A stretch of 64,000 bases of DNA from the NCBI GenBank assembly GCA_003439945.1, contig QVRM01002785.1, positions 62,001 through 126,000 of the forward strand, given 5' to 3'. The DNA is from Dermanyssus gallinae (taxonomy: Eukaryota > Arthropoda > Arachnida > Mesostigmata > Dermanyssidae). Below the pieces are notes generated by a model, which saw only the letters and a list, made by a program, of their open reading frames with translations, had not been told where the DNA came from and ran no database searches. Of the stretch, positions 1 through 12,275 are shown piece by piece. The translations under genes were made by a program, and so were the position numbers. Position 1 is the first letter of the stretch, and each line of letters opens with the position of its first letter.

Positions 1-630
1 ATGCTATGCAGTACTTGCATCGATTTGTTTGCTAAATAGAAGTGCCTGTCGCCCCTTGACTCTTAAAATGACCCTAAATGCCATTTCTTTGTTATAGTAT
101 CTCTATTTGGCGGATTCATACTAGGCGTATAATTCGCATTTAAAGTTTTGGCGCTAAAGGATATAAACAAGGTATAAATTACCCTGCTTTTGCTTAGGAT
201 ATATGGAGGATTTTTTTAGATGATGCTGCTTCTTCGATAACAGCTGCTGTTCGACGACTCGGCGTGCAACGGAATTTGTGAGGCCGGTATCTCTAACAGA
301 GTCCACCCATCATGCTCTCGCGTACACTCTACCAACTGGACCGAACTTCCAAGGAAATTCTCGAGCTCACCTCAGTCAGAATATTTACACGTGAAGTATA
401 AAATGAATAACACATAAATAAAGTAGACAGAGCTAATGATCTGTCAAATGGTTTAAACACTTATTGTGTATGAGAACAGGGACTTTTCTAGTGTCGTCTA
501 CTGTTAGTTTTGCACGAGGCGAGATATGTTAAAGTATGAAAAAGAGAATATTGTTTTTTAGACATTTTACATATGTTTGTTAACAATAATTTAATCATTT
601 TGAAATTGTTGCACGTTGAATAAATCTCAA

Positions 631-633
<3 letters not shown>
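1..633. other. AT-rich stretch, nothing recognised
   Basis: I see no coding pattern, repeat unit or RNA gene here. Stop codons are frequent in all frames. The stretch ends at a (TA)n array. Confidence 0.4.

Positions 634-675
<42 letters not shown>
634..675. repeat. (TA)n microsatellite
   Basis: About 20 uninterrupted TA units, followed by AT-rich unique sequence. No SINE or LINE tail is evident on either side. Confidence 0.95.
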
Positions 676-678
<3 letters not shown>

Positions 679-1232
679 AATTTAGCCTTCTTTTATAGTA
701 GAACTCGCTTAAGTAAAATTGAAGTGAGTAGTTGTTTTTAGAAGTCTCAATGCTCGTTATGTCAAGGATAGTTGTTCGTTTGAAACGTGAGCTAACGCCG
801 TCCCAGCTTGTTCAAGTTAAGGATGTAAACCCAATCGTGAACCACTCAAGCGAGAGTGGAATTAAGCCAATATTACTAAACCTCTTAAACACTAATAATT
901 GTCGCCAGTTACAATGCAACGACTTTCAATGCCAAATGCCTAGCCTTTATCGAGTGGTATAATAAATCATATGGGTTAAAATCCTTAACGGCAGAGGACG
1001 CTACCCAGAATATCACCTCTATGGAAGCCCTCGTTGAGCGACATAAGAGTCTATGTAATGCAGATCATCCGGTGGTATTGGTTTTCTACATTAAGGTCCT
1101 GCATATCAACTAGGATGCACGGATGTGTGATCCACATGCAGCGTCTTGCAAAATATGTCTTCTAGAGATTTGTGTTTTTAGCTCGCTTGATCAAATGGCT
1201 CGCTTTCCAACCAGATCCGAAAGTGGCAACCT
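676..1232. other. No recognised feature
   Basis: Short open frames here have no motif that I recognise. The stretch ends at the T-run that I read as the poly(A) tail of the minus-strand R1-like element. Confidence 0.35.
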
Positions 1233-1433
1233 GTTTTTTTTTTGAGGGACTAACTGGGAAATGCGGTTCTCACATACGGGCACCACAGCAGGAAAGCTCA
1301 CTGCAAATATGGGCCGGTAGTGTGGGGCTCCAACCCACTAAAAACCAGTCATGTCCCTATCCCCACACTCAACTGGGAACTGCGCAAGCAACACTTCAAA
1401 CAATTGAGGGGGGTGAATAGTAGCGTCCTTATC

Positions 1434-1883
1434 TTAGCTGCCCTGGAGTGCCTCACGGGGCCTTGTCAAGTAAAAACGATTCTTCTCTTCTTTAGCGTGC
1501 ATAATACGTTCGATTGTTCGAGCTATAAGATTCCAGTCTTCACGTGAGTACATAAGAAGGTGTGCCAGCTCTTTAAGACTGCCGTCACTTGCTGTGGTTA
1601 TGTCCTTGCGTAATGGAGCCCACGCCGGGCACAGCACTATTGTGTGTTCCGGCGTGTCCTCCGTTGTTCCTTCACAGTGCTTGCAGAGTGGCGTATCTGC
1701 TTTTCCTATTCTAAAAAAGTAACTCTCGAAGTTACCATGCCCTGTGAGCACTTGAGTCACGTGGTGTGTCAACTCGCCGCCGGGCCGGTTAATCCACGCC
1801 TTAACGTCAGGGATCAGAGCCTTTACACGGGCTCCAGGGACCACGTCCTGTATGGCGTCCCATTGAGTTTGCCAAAAAATCAA
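1434..1883 (-). pseudogene. R1-like ORF2 C-terminal Cys/His domain
   Basis: A 149-codon frame carries TGHGNFESYFFRIGK followed by a C-X2-C-type pair (PLCKHCEG) and H-X-X-X-X-C (EHTIVLCP). This zinc-binding C-terminal segment is typical of R1-type ORF2 proteins and is thought to help bind nucleic acid. It follows the RT thumb on the same strand. It is the most intact part of this element. The rest of the protein is in other frames, so the domain is not expressed as part of a whole enzyme. Confidence 0.75.
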
Positions 1884-2008
1884 AGTTTTTCCTTTTCGTC
1901 TTTCTTATTGCTTGTCGGTTCCGCCCACAAGCGACGACGTTTGTCGGCCTTCAGGTCCCAAGGGATCGTACCAGCCAGTACAAGGACAGCCGCCGTGCTG
2001 ATCGTCTT

Positions 2009-2822
2009 CTAAGCCATCGTAATCCGTAAAGCCACGATTCGTTGGGTCTTGCGCATCAGCGCCCTGTTGCGGGTTAGAGTCAGTGTGGTTAGTGGCCACA
2101 CAGGGGCCGCGAATAACATAATCGACTCGGCAACCGACATAAGAAGGCGTCGCGTTGATTCTCGCGGTCCGAATGTATTCGGCGTCAGCCGGGCGATGTC
2201 GTGTGAAACTTTAGTGGCTTTCTCTGCAGCCAAGCGGAGATGAGGTGTTTCTCGCAGGCATCTGTCCAGGTACATTCCCAGATAGCGGGCTGATTGAACC
2301 ACTCGAATATCCTGCCCGTTCAAGATTAGCTTTGGGAGAGCACACCCTCTTGGGCCAAGAAGGATGACTCCCTCGTTTTTGGTAGGGGCCAGCGTCAAAC
2401 CCGCTCCCCTCATCCAGACGGAAATCTCGGCCAGGGCGTCATTGGCTCTAAGTTCCAGTTGCTGGGGGGTACCGCCCTGTACTACAACTGCAAGGTCGTC
2501 CGTATACGCAAGTAGCTATGTCCCTTCTGGTAGGTTACCTAAGCGTAGGACATCGTCGTACACCAAGTTCCATAAAAGAGGACCCAAGATGGAACCCTAG
2601 GGAACTCCAGCTGTCATTTTAAATTCGGATCCCTTATTGTTTACCCGCCGTTCGTTCAGGTAGTCCGAGACAATTCGACAAAGGTAGTTCAAAACTATTT
2701 TCCTCTTGAGCGTCCCCAGTATCACCCTCCAGGGTAAGCTGTTGAAAGCATTCTTAACATCCAGCAGTACGACAATGAGAAGATTTCTGGACCCTGCCGG
2801 GGATTGTCGTAGATCTTCCGCC
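2009..2822 (-). pseudogene. R1-like reverse transcriptase palm and thumb, disrupted
   Basis: Minus-strand translation gives LDVKNAFNS (palm, first Asp), GVP*GSILGPLLWN and AYTDDLAVVV (catalytic centre), then a thumb with RYLGMYLD and RRLLMSVAESIMLFAAPVW. The codon for Gln in GVPQGS is now TAG, the complement of 2597-2599. A second TAG lies just before the catalytic box. The usual YADD reads YTDD at the complement of 2495-2506. Both catalytic aspartates remain, but the stops rule out an active enzyme. Confidence 0.85.
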
Positions 2823-3470
2823 TTAGCAACGACTCGCTGTATTGCGGTCAGACACGAGCGGCCTTTGCGAAATCCGAACTGATTCGGTAGAACGAAGGCC
2901 GCGTTCTTCTGCGAATAATCGCAAACTGTTTTCTATAATCGCCTCAATACCCTTGGCCAGTGTACTGACTAGGCAGATTGGTCGGTAGGTGCCGTTCATT
3001 TTGGGAATAAGCACAAGGTCGGCCTTCTTCCAAATCAGAGGCAAGCGTCCGGATCTGAGTATCCGTGTGGCAACGTGGAAAACTACTTCAGGAAACTCTT
3101 TAAAAATAACTTTTACGGCGAAGGCCGGTATACCATCAGGCCCTGGTGCTTTTCCGGCCTTCAGTCTCTCTCCCGCTGCACGGACCTCCTCTAGAGTCAC
3201 CTCTTGGACTGGTCTCTCGTCCGCACCCGCTTCAAAAGGCGTCCTGCTGAGGGATGGATGTCGAGGGAAAAGCGTTTCTATTATCCGTCGGCGTTCGTCC
3301 AGGGAAAGGTTAGCGCTCTTTCTTGTTTTTGTCTTGCCACGGATCAGCTTGTACGATCGTCCCCACGGGTCGTTTTCTATTCCCGACAAGAATTCCTTAT
3401 GGCATCGTTCCTTGCTTTCATCTATAGTTTTGCGTAGAGTGGCCCTTAAACTTCTAAATTCGTTTTGCAA
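2823..3470 (-). pseudogene. R1-like RT N-terminal region
   Basis: A 215-codon frame includes LKAGKAPGPDGIPAFAVK, the conserved box before the RT fingers, then WKKADLVLIPK and YRPICLVSTLAKGIE, all standard for LINE reverse transcriptases. It lies between the endonuclease and the palm. The frame ends just before the palm because of a frameshift. The last residues after EERGLRSTES look out of frame. Confidence 0.85.
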
Positions 3471-3481
3471 TTGCGCAATGA

Positions 3482-3685
3482 TTATGTTATTAATTCTACT
3501 GCGCCTTGCCCTGGTGAATCTTCGCCTGGCGTAGATGCAGCGTCTGCGGGCTTCCGCGATATCTCCGTTCCACCAATACTTCGGCGAAACTGGACGTAGT
3601 CGCTTTGGATGCGTTCGCCTTTTGCTTGGCGTCTTGCACGCTTCCTCCAGAACGTTCTGAAGCTCTTGAGCGGTTGCAAGTTCAC
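3482..3685 (-). pseudogene. R1-like EN-RT linker fragment
   Basis: A short Arg/Lys-rich minus-strand frame lies between the endonuclease and RT parts. R1-type ORF2 has a basic linker here that often contains a W-containing segment upstream of the RT. The assignment rests on position and composition only. Confidence 0.4.
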
Positions 3686-3806
3686 CCTTTACTTTAAGTA
3701 TTTTTGCCAGCCTCCTTTGCAGCTCTCTGTTGTCAGGTGGCTTTAGCCGGGTTGGCCTAACCGGGGCAGAAAGGGCTGCTAATGGAGTGGTTCCTTCGAC
3801 GTCAAT

Positions 3807-4150
3807 CTATTCTATACAATAGTGATCGCTAAGGTTCTCTTCGTCAAGTACTATGGTCCAATCTGAAATCTTAAAAACGTGGCTTCTCTTACAGATCGTC
3901 AAATCGATGTGCGACTCAGTTCTCCCGCGGTGGAAGGTAAGGTCGTTTCCTTTATTGAGAACAACAAGGTCATGCATTGCTAACCACTCAAGAACAACTC
4001 TGCCTCTTCTATTAGTGTTGGTTACCCCCCATGTTGTCGAGGCTGCGTTAAAATCTCCACTAAAGACCACTTGTGGTAGAGGGCAATCCCTCGTGGCACC
4101 CTGCTCCACGTCATTCTGCGCACAGACAATATCCTAGATGACATCCACCT
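3807..4150 (-). pseudogene. APE-type endonuclease fragment of the R1-like element
   Basis: The minus-strand frame gives VVFSGDFNAASTTWG, the apurinic-endonuclease-like GDFN box, and ends LSDHYCIE, the C-terminal SDH box holding the catalytic His. In LINEs this domain nicks the target DNA to prime reverse transcription. The N-terminal half, with the first catalytic Asn/Glu boxes, is absent or too worn to read. Traces may continue to about 4265. Confidence 0.8.
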
Positions 4151-4346
4151 TGTACCGTAGTCACTTGAGCATCTAACTTTCGCTACCACTTAACACCTAT
4201 TGAGCACTACTAGAACAGAGCCTGGATTTCATCAATGTAGACTACGACAGTGCTGTGGCCACCTTACTTAGCGTGGATTGGGACTGAATGCTTGCTGGAG
4301 CGGTTTATGGACGCGATGTAAAACGGTTTTATAGAATACATTTACG

Positions 4347-5110
4347 TTGTCGTTAAGGGCAATGTATGCGGCTGCGCTGGCCATGGTCGTTGATATTCTT
4401 CGCTGGGGCTCGTCCGCCTCAGATTGGGGACCGCTCATTTTTCAAGCCCGATTTTTCGTCATTAAAAAGAAAGATGGCAGCGTGAGGCCCATAGCATGCT
4501 CATCCGCAATCCGGGAGCTGGCGGCAAAGGTCTGCATCTTTAAGAACAAGGCAGACGTCTAATGTGCCCCTGGTGGCCATTAGCTCGGGTTTGCGACACC
4601 GGTAGGTTGTGACACCGCGGTGCATTCAACTTGGTTCCTCCTGGGGTCACGCCCTAGAGCTGCGCTAGTGGTCAGGCTTGATTTTAAAAACGCCTTCAAC
4701 GGCGTTCGAAGGGATTATCATAAGTGCGGTCGAAACCTTGGTCCTGAGTTTGTTCCACTAGGTGGAAGTAACGTGTATGGAGCCGACCTATTTTCTTCTT
4801 ACGCATTATGCCTTAGTGTCGTGAACTGGGGTGTAGCAGGGCGATCCATTGGGCCGTGCTATTGAGGAGTTAATCGACTCTCTCGAGTGCGCTCTAAACG
4901 TATGGCACGGTTCAGGGACATATGGTATCGTTGATACTGACATTGTTGCTAAGCAGCTTGTCAAAGTGTTCTTGGATAGTTTGGTTTGGATGCTCTGTGT
5001 TCCTGGCAGAAAACATTAGCCTTAGTTGGACATTGCGGCGGCGCGGTCTAAGGAGCATTTTGATGCACTAAAAATACGCCTTGCGATAAGCTTTAAGCCG
5101 GATAGGCAGT
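4347..5110 (+). pseudogene. Decayed RT fragment of the RLE-type retrotransposon family
   Basis: Two plus-strand frames show KKKDGSVRPIACSSAIRELA (4347-4562) and VVRLDFKNAFNGVRRD (4620-4865). These match the same boxes of the better-preserved element at 51.6-57.1 kb (RKKDNSIRPIACGLTL and VKLDFRNAFNTIRRD). A third frame further on reads LECALNVWHGSGTYGIVDTD, which lines up with the NVWYLDD region there. The catalytic YLDD is lost. This is a single-copy relic; its 3' end, with endonuclease and tail, was not found. Confidence 0.65.
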
Positions 5111-8100
5111 GTATGTTGATCTAGAATTAAAAACGACCTGCTTACTTTTTTTCTTTTGACTGGACTGCTGATGTTGCTTTGTTCAGAGAGCAAAGAACTC
5201 CTGCAGACTTCTGGAGGGCGTGCAGCCTAATGTAAAACCATTGCCATGGTTTTAAAAAATGTATGCCTGAGAACATACAACACAAACTGTATCTGAAGCG
5301 TATAGAAAATCGTCTCACGGCGGAAGTTGAATAATATCTACACGGATGGCTAACTCACCGCATCTCATTGGCATGTCTATGAGCTCCACAATCCTTACGG
5401 ATTACGTCTTTCAATTGTTGGCGACGCTCGACACGATACACAACGCCCTCACGATATTGAATAAGGCACTGACATGTAAACGTAAAAAGCTCCGCCAGGA
5501 GTTCATTATACATGCATGACCTGCAGGAAGCGAAAGAATAAGAAAACAGCCACGCCAAGCGGGATTGGTTATGAGTATATCAAAGGTGCTCGCCTGGACC
5601 CGTGCTGGGCGGCGCTGCGTAAGAAATACGTAACAATGTACAGCAATGTAGGTGCTGAACAGAGGATAATCTGCGACTAAGGTCTAAAGTTAAAGGAAAG
5701 TCTTACGCTACAACATTATCGTGGTGTATTTTAAAGCGGGGTAAACGGCATAAGCTACTCGAAATATATGTACACATACTTTTTTTTGCGGAAGATAGGC
5801 AACCTAATCCGCTCCTAATCGGCTGCCTAATCCGCTCTATCTCATTTAATATGTTGGGACAAATGAAGTACGCCCGTCTAGGTGTAACCATCTAGTTTAA
5901 ATAGTACTTAGGTTTTTTGTGCAGGTGTGAGCCTTACAACAAGACTGTCCCGATCGGAACTTGGCACCCTCATCTTTGTAAAAAGCATATGTTTCGTCCA
6001 GAACGACATTAAAGTAAACGTAGAGTGTTGTTTTCAGAGTTTGAACCGCCTTTGACGAACCGAACCTGTAAGCAAACGTATGTAATACATCTTGGAATTC
6101 CCACGCGCATGTGCATTAGATCTTTTTCAGCCAATGTCAAGCCTTGATCCGCATTCCACATATCCTCCCTACCAAGTCATATAGAAAAAGCTTTGTGACC
6201 CCAATTGGTGTTTTGTGCTGGGCTCTGCTGTACACAACACTAACCACATATAATACCTGCGTTGCCAAAGGAACATCGCTTGCGGGTGCAAATGAGGCCG
6301 GGTAAGTGGCTTATGCACCGCCACCCATACCACCAATCGATCTGCATCATTACCTAGATTTCAGGTAATGATACAATCACACTCTTTCATACCTGGTCAT
6401 GTACAAATTCAAGTGATCAAGCTGGTAGCAACGTACACGTTTCCACTTCATTTGTTTGATTTGTGCCACTGCGGGACATCGTGTCAAAGCATTTCGCCGC
6501 CGACGTTATGGCTGAACGATGCGGACAGAATTAGAACTCGGCCAGCTCGTTTGTTGGTGTTGTTGTTGTTGTTATTCAGTCTAAGCAACAGCGTATGAAA
6601 CGTCTATCTTCCTTCTTCCTTGAACTCTCCAGCACTATACACATGTAGCTTCAATGCCTTCGGCGTGCGGCACCCACTGGCTTCTTGCTCTTGCTTGGTG
6701 TCAATGCCGTCGTTTTTGGCGACGCAAAGTAAGACACACGTTTTTTTCATTCTAAACCAGGCGGCGGTCCGCGAAAAATGTTTGTTAGCCTTTTTGTAAC
6801 TTAAGGAATAGTCGAAGTCATCCACAAGGGTTGGGTGTCGTTCCAAATTTCATGTCAGATAGCGTCGGCTTGTAGAGCAAAGGTCAGCAGAATAGCTTTT
6901 GCCCGCTATTATAGTGCTCGCTGCATTTTGCCCCTGCCATATTGCGAGGCCGCGATCGGTCGATTTACTCCACTAAACGGGCAACTTAGATATCTATTCA
7001 GTCGCGTAGAATCGTGCAAAACCACGATAGTCATACAAATATCAAGCTTGAATTGTCCCGGGTAGTATCCACATATATCCGCGCGATAGAGAATCAATCA
7101 CATACAACCTAAGTCCCGGTAACATAGTATTACATGAAAGGAAAAAACAAAAATCCTGTTGGGTATGCGTTAACGCATTAGCCGAAGTTGCCTACAGTGA
7201 AGTCAATGATTTACTACAATATCTAGATATATTATACTGAAAAAGTTAAAAAGTATTTTCCATTTCAGCACTCGATATTTTACTTGAGAGGCGTATTTGT
7301 TGTTGGAATTTAAGGCATGCTTAACACATGTGTTCTTCCTCTAAAACCATTCAGTAACTGAATCTAAGAGAGTTTTTTATGTAACCCGAATTACATTTTA
7401 AAACTACAGTGTTCGGGAAGTGCTAACTAGATGCTCGACAAGTATGCAGTCTAGATATATCATTTTGGAGGCCAAAATTTACTTGCATCAATAAATGCAT
7501 TGCCACTACAACACCCATTTGGCCATCTATGCAGCTGATTTGCAGAAGTTCCTAAAAGTCATAAATGCCTGAAAATGTCTCGCCAACGGCACAATTCAAC
7601 CGTCGATAAGTGCATATACTGCTTGTGTTAGCTGTGGGTGCTACGTCTACCCATAGTATTTCGCCAACTATCGTAGAAATAAATCCTTTAGCTGTGAACC
7701 ACGATCGCACGATTTTTGGTGTGCGCGTGTGATTGTTTGGGATTGCATCCTAGATATATTACACTAGAGCGTTGCAGAAGATATTATACGTATCAGTCGC
7801 TACTCGCAGGCAGAACCGGCAGGTGCACAACTCATACTCCTCGTAAAAGACGGCGTTTAAGCATACTAGGCAGTGACAATTTGTATTATGTGATAGCATA
7901 AAATATCTGCAGCGTTTTACTTTTCCTGCCAAAGGAAATTAAAGCGGTTTGCTAGAAAGGTGGCTGTGCAAATGTAAAATATATCGAACAAACGTCTTTG
8001 TAGAATAGAAACGTTTAAAAATAACTAGCGTACATGACTTTAGACTGATGTCAAAAACATCAAATTATTTACAACATATTATATAATAGTACATGCAGTA

Positions 8101-8330
8101 TATCTGCATAGTTGAATATATACATGCAAACCTATATGCATGTATATATATGTACCTTGATTCTGACAATCGCATACTACCAACAGACCATAGTACCAAT
8201 GTCGTGGTGACGCTCTACACAACATAAAATGTTTATACCGTTGTATGTTGGTTTCGTATACGTCTGGACAAAGCTACTGTCTTTTGCAAACTTAATTAGT
8301 ATTTGTCGTCGATGGCGAAGTTAAAAGCTT
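5111..8330. other. Long stretch without a recognised gene
   Basis: Contains a (TTG)n-like run near 6553-6580 and no other clear repeat. The short open frames at 6368-6598, 6604-6846, 6835-7065 and 7716-7901 have no motif that I recognise and look like chance. No RNA gene was seen. Confidence 0.35.
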
Positions 8331-9300
8331 CGATATTCTCGAGATGGCCTCAAGGAAGCACCTACCGGTGTCAACAGTTGCAAATATCCCGGGGCACCAC
8401 CACAGCTGCTAGCCAGGCGCAGTCTTGACTACTTCAACGCTTGCAGAAAACCTATGTTATGACCACAAGCGCGTGAATGCGCTAGATGAGAGGAGAATCC
8501 GACTGCTCGAAAGAGCAGAACGGAAACCTTCAGTCTACGTTGTGCGATCTCGTGGGCGAAGCACCTGCTCAGCGACGAACATGTAACGAGTCACCTGACG
8601 GGTCTTCGATATAACTGCGAAACGGTACACCTGGGTCTAATGATTGAGCGCCCGCTAATTTCGGAGCAGGATACTATGAATCTGCCCCTCGAGGTAGAAG
8701 AAGTAAGTCAGGTCCTGCGCTCTCTGCCGAGGCCAGACCAGGTGTACTTCTGCAAGTTGGCCATAAAACGGATCGAGTACGTGGTCGACCAGACTTTTCC
8801 ACCAGCAATTCGGCTTCCTGGGAGGGGGAAGGGGGTGGGCGCATGATGCAATCCATGCTGCTTCAGTCAGAGATAAAACGAACTGTGCCGAAACCCGAAG
8901 GCCATTTTTATGCAGTCTTTATAGATTTTGTCAAAGCCTCGACAAAGCACCTCGAGATCTTCTAGTAAAGTCATTCCGGCACGGGGTTGGTGGCTCTCTT
9001 CTGAGTGTAATTTCGAGCTTTTTTGATGAGGAACCTTACTAGTACTGGGTGAGCAGGAGTGTTGCGGGTAAAGCAAAATGTGTGAACCCCGCATAGGAAC
9101 CCAGTGAACTGCATCTCCTTTACTCTTCTGCTTGCCAATTTTGAAGACGCTGCGTACAGTTTCATTTGAAAGCTTCAGTTGGCAATGAATTAATGAAACA
9201 CATAGCTTTATTCATGAGTACTTGCAAATACACTCGAAAGCATACAGCCTCTGTACTGCGGGGGTTGCCCATGGGCTTGAACGAAGATCTTGTGCTCGTT
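8330..9300 (+). pseudogene. CR1/jockey-like LINE RT remnant
   Basis: Across shifting frames the plus strand gives LPLEVEEVSQVLRSLPR (start of the RT region), then near 8905-8980 HFYAVFIDFVKA joined in another frame to KAPRDLLVKSFRHGVGGSLL. This matches the usual YAVFIDFSKAFDKVPR...LLVKKL...GS pattern of LINE reverse transcriptases. No frame is long and the catalytic YADD was not found. A paralogue of the segment at 8580-8690 occurs near 48.8 kb. Confidence 0.55.
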
Positions 9301-9839
9301 GCGTCGAACGGAACAAAAAAGTAAATTCATCAAAGAAGTAGTAATATTAATAATACTATAGAACACGTGTATAGTAATTTATTTCAATAAACAACACACC
9401 TTTTTAAAAGAACGACAATTCAATATCAAAGACAGAGATGATGTGCGTGTATTGAATGATAAATAATTAAATGACTAGAGGAAGGTCCATAAGGATTAAA
9501 TTAAATCGTTAACAAGAGCACCGATAAAAATAAATAAATAAAAATAAAAAACTACAAGGAAGAAACAAACTTTCTAAGGCTACTCTTGAAGGCCGAAAGA
9601 TCGGGAATGGTGGCAATGGGGGCAGAAACTTATATTCCAAACAATAAATGAGTGACGACGTGGTCCACTCTTAAGTAGGCGTGATGGCGGAAGATTAATG
9701 GCGATGTAAGGTCAAGTGTTTCGGAGGAGGTAGGGTGTAATCTGGAAAAGGTCGCCAGCCTCTATAAGATTGTTAATGATTTTGTAAACAAAAATGGCAG
9801 CTTGAAAACATATCAGCTGCTTCACACTAAAACACGCGT
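9301..9839. other. AT-rich spacer within decayed LINE region
   Basis: AT-rich with A-runs such as AAATAAATAAAAATAAAAA near 9530-9550. It may be an insertion inside the decayed LINE, since sequence on both sides has matches in the 48-49.5 kb region. Confidence 0.3.
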
Positions 9840-10135
9840 ATTCTTTGAGCAGGAAGGCGACTGATTCTCTGGGTCGCAGACCAATGAGAGAGAAAGGTTG
9901 AACATGTCCGACGAGAAGTTGGAGACCTGGATATTTTCAGTGCCTCTCACCTTTGGTCTGGTCTTGCATATGACAATCGCCACGTCTATACCAGATGCAT
10001 AGTTCATGGTTATTATCATCTGGTCTGTTCGAATGCCAACTTTCACGAGTAGTACACGGAATGCGCCTGTGGACTGTGCTCTCAGACGTGTAGGAAGTAT
10101 CATGCATCTGCCTGCCTGGCCCTAGCGAATAACAT
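9840..10135. repeat. Dispersed repeat, paralogue of 49170-49400
   Basis: Strings such as TTCAGTGCCTCTCA and TCTGGTCTTGCAT, and the end near CTCTCA-ACGT...GAAGTATCATGC, recur in the same order and strand at 49170-49400. In both places the match lies downstream of LINE RT fragments, so this is probably the 3' part of the same LINE family. The coding strand is unclear. Confidence 0.65.
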
Positions 10136-10297
10136 GCCGAAAACAGCTGAACACGGTATAAGTGTCATTGCTATATACATACTCAATATGAATGAAATGA
10201 ATGTGATGAATGTAAAATGATTGCCCATGGTATAAAATACGTTCCTCAGGCGTCCAGACTGAGGAGGTAGAATCGCTAATAATAATTGATAATAAGA

Positions 10298-10645
10298 ACT
10301 GTAGAGCTCGTTAAAGCAACATTTTTTTTGTCAATGGAACATGGTCTCTAAGAGGTCTTGTTTAGAGTGAAAATTAAATTACTACAAATTGTGAAACTAT
10401 TGAATTTGTCTGACATAGGAGCATAAATGTACTGTTTCGAGACAACTAGTTGCCCTATACAAAACTACGCACATCGCCCTGTTCGTGAGAAACTTCTGTT
10501 TCTTCCGAGGATCATATAACGCTGAGCAAAAGATGCGACATTGTCCTTTTAATACCAAATCTAAGACAATGTGAGCTGTGACTGCGGGGTAATTACGATT
10601 TTTCGGAGGGCATGTCGAAATTGAGTGCATGCATAAATACTGTGA
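10298..10645 (+). mobile_element. Solo arm of a foldback element
   Basis: The sequence from GTAGAGCTCGTTAAAGC through GGAGGGCATGTCGAAATTGAG matches the left arms of the foldback elements at 44884-45935 and 60860-62276. The outermost 40 or so bases with CAGGGTG and the whole opposite arm are missing. It carries no protein-coding capacity; the 88-codon open frame on the minus strand is a by-product. Confidence 0.8.
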
Positions 10646-11905
10646 GGCGACGTTCTCTACCACCGAACTCCAGTATACCCGGTTACCAAACCTTATTTAA
10701 GTTTAGAAATAGTCTCTTGCTATAGCGGGTAAGTAGGAAGTGCATACGGGCACTACATCAGCCTTAAAACAGTCTAAACTTTTTTGAAGCTCTTGAGTGA
10801 AAACCGTGGTATTTGTTATATATGTTTCGACGCGCAATGTCTTCATACAAAAATTAAGATTTTTTAGACCTTGGTTTATTGCCCAACTTGAAAGAAAAAT
10901 TGTTTGAAACATTTGAAATCCTAATTGGCATATTCCTTTTTCTTACTTTGATAGAGCTGTGCCCAACGTTATGTGTACACAGCGGCGCGCTTGGTGGTAA
11001 TTTTCTAAAAACTCAGTCACTGACTCACTAGCAAAACACTCTGGCGAGTCGACGGCACGCGCCACTAGGCCCGCTGGCCGCAATCCCCACCCAAGACATG
11101 ACTTGCAACGAGTGAAAGATTGGAAACGCGGCGTTCCCGGCCGCCCCCCCGAGGCTCACTTTGAGCGACTTTGATGCAACCAGCTGTGACCACGTTGACC
11201 CCCCCCCTAATCGTCGCCAAAAACAAACAGCGTGACTGAGTGCGCCCCCTCACGTAGCGGTGTGGCGAACGCCTAATACAATATGTCGAGCAATCACGAA
11301 TCATCGCAAAAACAAGCGATCAGGGACGCTAACTACGACCTTTAGGGACATTTAAGTGATTTACCCTCCCTAGTGACCTATTGCTCATTAAGTGCCGATT
11401 GACGAAGCCGACTAGCTACAAAGACATCTCTTTGAACTGTGCGGCGGAGAGCGTGACCAGGCCTACTGACATTGAAGTGGAACCAACTGAGACATGCAAC
11501 ACCCCCATACCCCCAGAACCGCGTCGGTCAAACCAATAGAGCCCTAGCGCCCTGAACACTTAACAAACTGCCGTCACTTAACAAGCGCTGCCACTGACCA
11601 CAGTCTACAAGATACGCCGACTTTCACAAATCAGTCTCAATCCCAAACCGACTGACCTTTCCGTCCTACTACGACGGTCAAATAAATTACGTATGTTCTC
11701 CACATACAATTCCGCCAAGACAAAGGACGGGTAATTTGTTAATACCGTGACCAATTTGACAGCGCACTTTTCCCCTTAATGGGGCCTGCACGTCAACATT
11801 ATTTTATGATGTACTCATCTAACTATATAGTATAAGATATAACTAAATAAAAATTAACTACTTTTTACAAGCCCACTTTTCTACACAATGTTATACTTGA
11901 TTCCG

Positions 11906-11907
<2 letters not shown>
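10646..11907. other. No gene; includes a local GC-rich patch
   Basis: Bases 11040-11290 are distinctly richer in C, G and CpG than the surroundings, with runs of C near 11140 and 11202. No open frame or promoter motif supports a gene start. The rest is unremarkable. Confidence 0.35.

Positions 11908-11945
<38 letters not shown>
11908..11945. repeat. (TA)n array, left part of a split microsatellite
   Basis: TA units run directly into the left end of the Tc1-like element. The array resumes at 13410 on the far side, so the transposon most likely inserted into one TA array. Confidence 0.9.
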
Positions 11946-11948
<3 letters not shown>

Positions 11949-12197
11949 TCCTTAAAAAGGGCCACATTTCACTCAATTATATATATTATAACCAATCGTT
12001 AAAGATCACAGTGATACATACTCATAGAGTAACAGCGAAGACTTTCATCGACATTTGGGGTTTCGGATTACTTTGAACCGACGAGACTTCCACATTTGGC
12101 ACAGCTACACCGCAAAAAATTATAATGCCACTAGCAAGGATATATGTATTAACGTGTGAATTAAGCAGACTAACGAGGTTTGGGCTCATTTCACGGC
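11946..12197 (+). repeat. Left terminal inverted repeat of the Tc1-like element
   Basis: The reverse complement of 13143-13409 matches this segment nearly throughout, including ATTATAACCAATCGT, CATCGACATTTGGGG and TTTGGGCTCATTTCACGGC. At about 250 bp it is longer than the short TIRs of classic Tc1, but long-TIR members of the superfamily are known. Confidence 0.92.
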
Positions 12198-12275
12198 TCG
12201 ACAGAAACAAAAGCAGACCTCCTAACCAGAACTATATTTTTTTTTGTTAAAACAATAGGCTTAGGCTGGCGCCTC

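Larger units (their letters stand above)
1233..4265 (-). mobile_element. R1-like non-LTR retrotransposon, 5'-truncated and decayed
   Basis: Read on the minus strand, the order is endonuclease, reverse transcriptase, thumb region, then a C-terminal cysteine/histidine domain, which is the order of ORF2 in R1/LOA/I-type LINEs. The 3' end appears to be the A-run seen as a T-run at 1233-1242. The endonuclease begins inside its domain, so the 5' end is missing. Frameshifts and stop codons are scattered throughout, so it is dead. The flank beside the tail (near 1222-1232) and a site near 4255-4265 share a similar GTGGC-ACC string. This may be a worn target-site duplication, but it is weak. The 5' boundary is uncertain by about 100 bases. 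Confidence 0.8.

Noticed and set aside
4255..4265. Target-site duplication for the R1-like element
   Set aside because: Only a partial match (GTGGCAACC against GTGGCCACC) with an uncertain 5' border; mentioned but not relied on.
11040..11290. CpG-rich promoter island
   Set aside because: Richer in CpG by eye, but no gene, TATA/initiator context or downstream exon supports a promoter.
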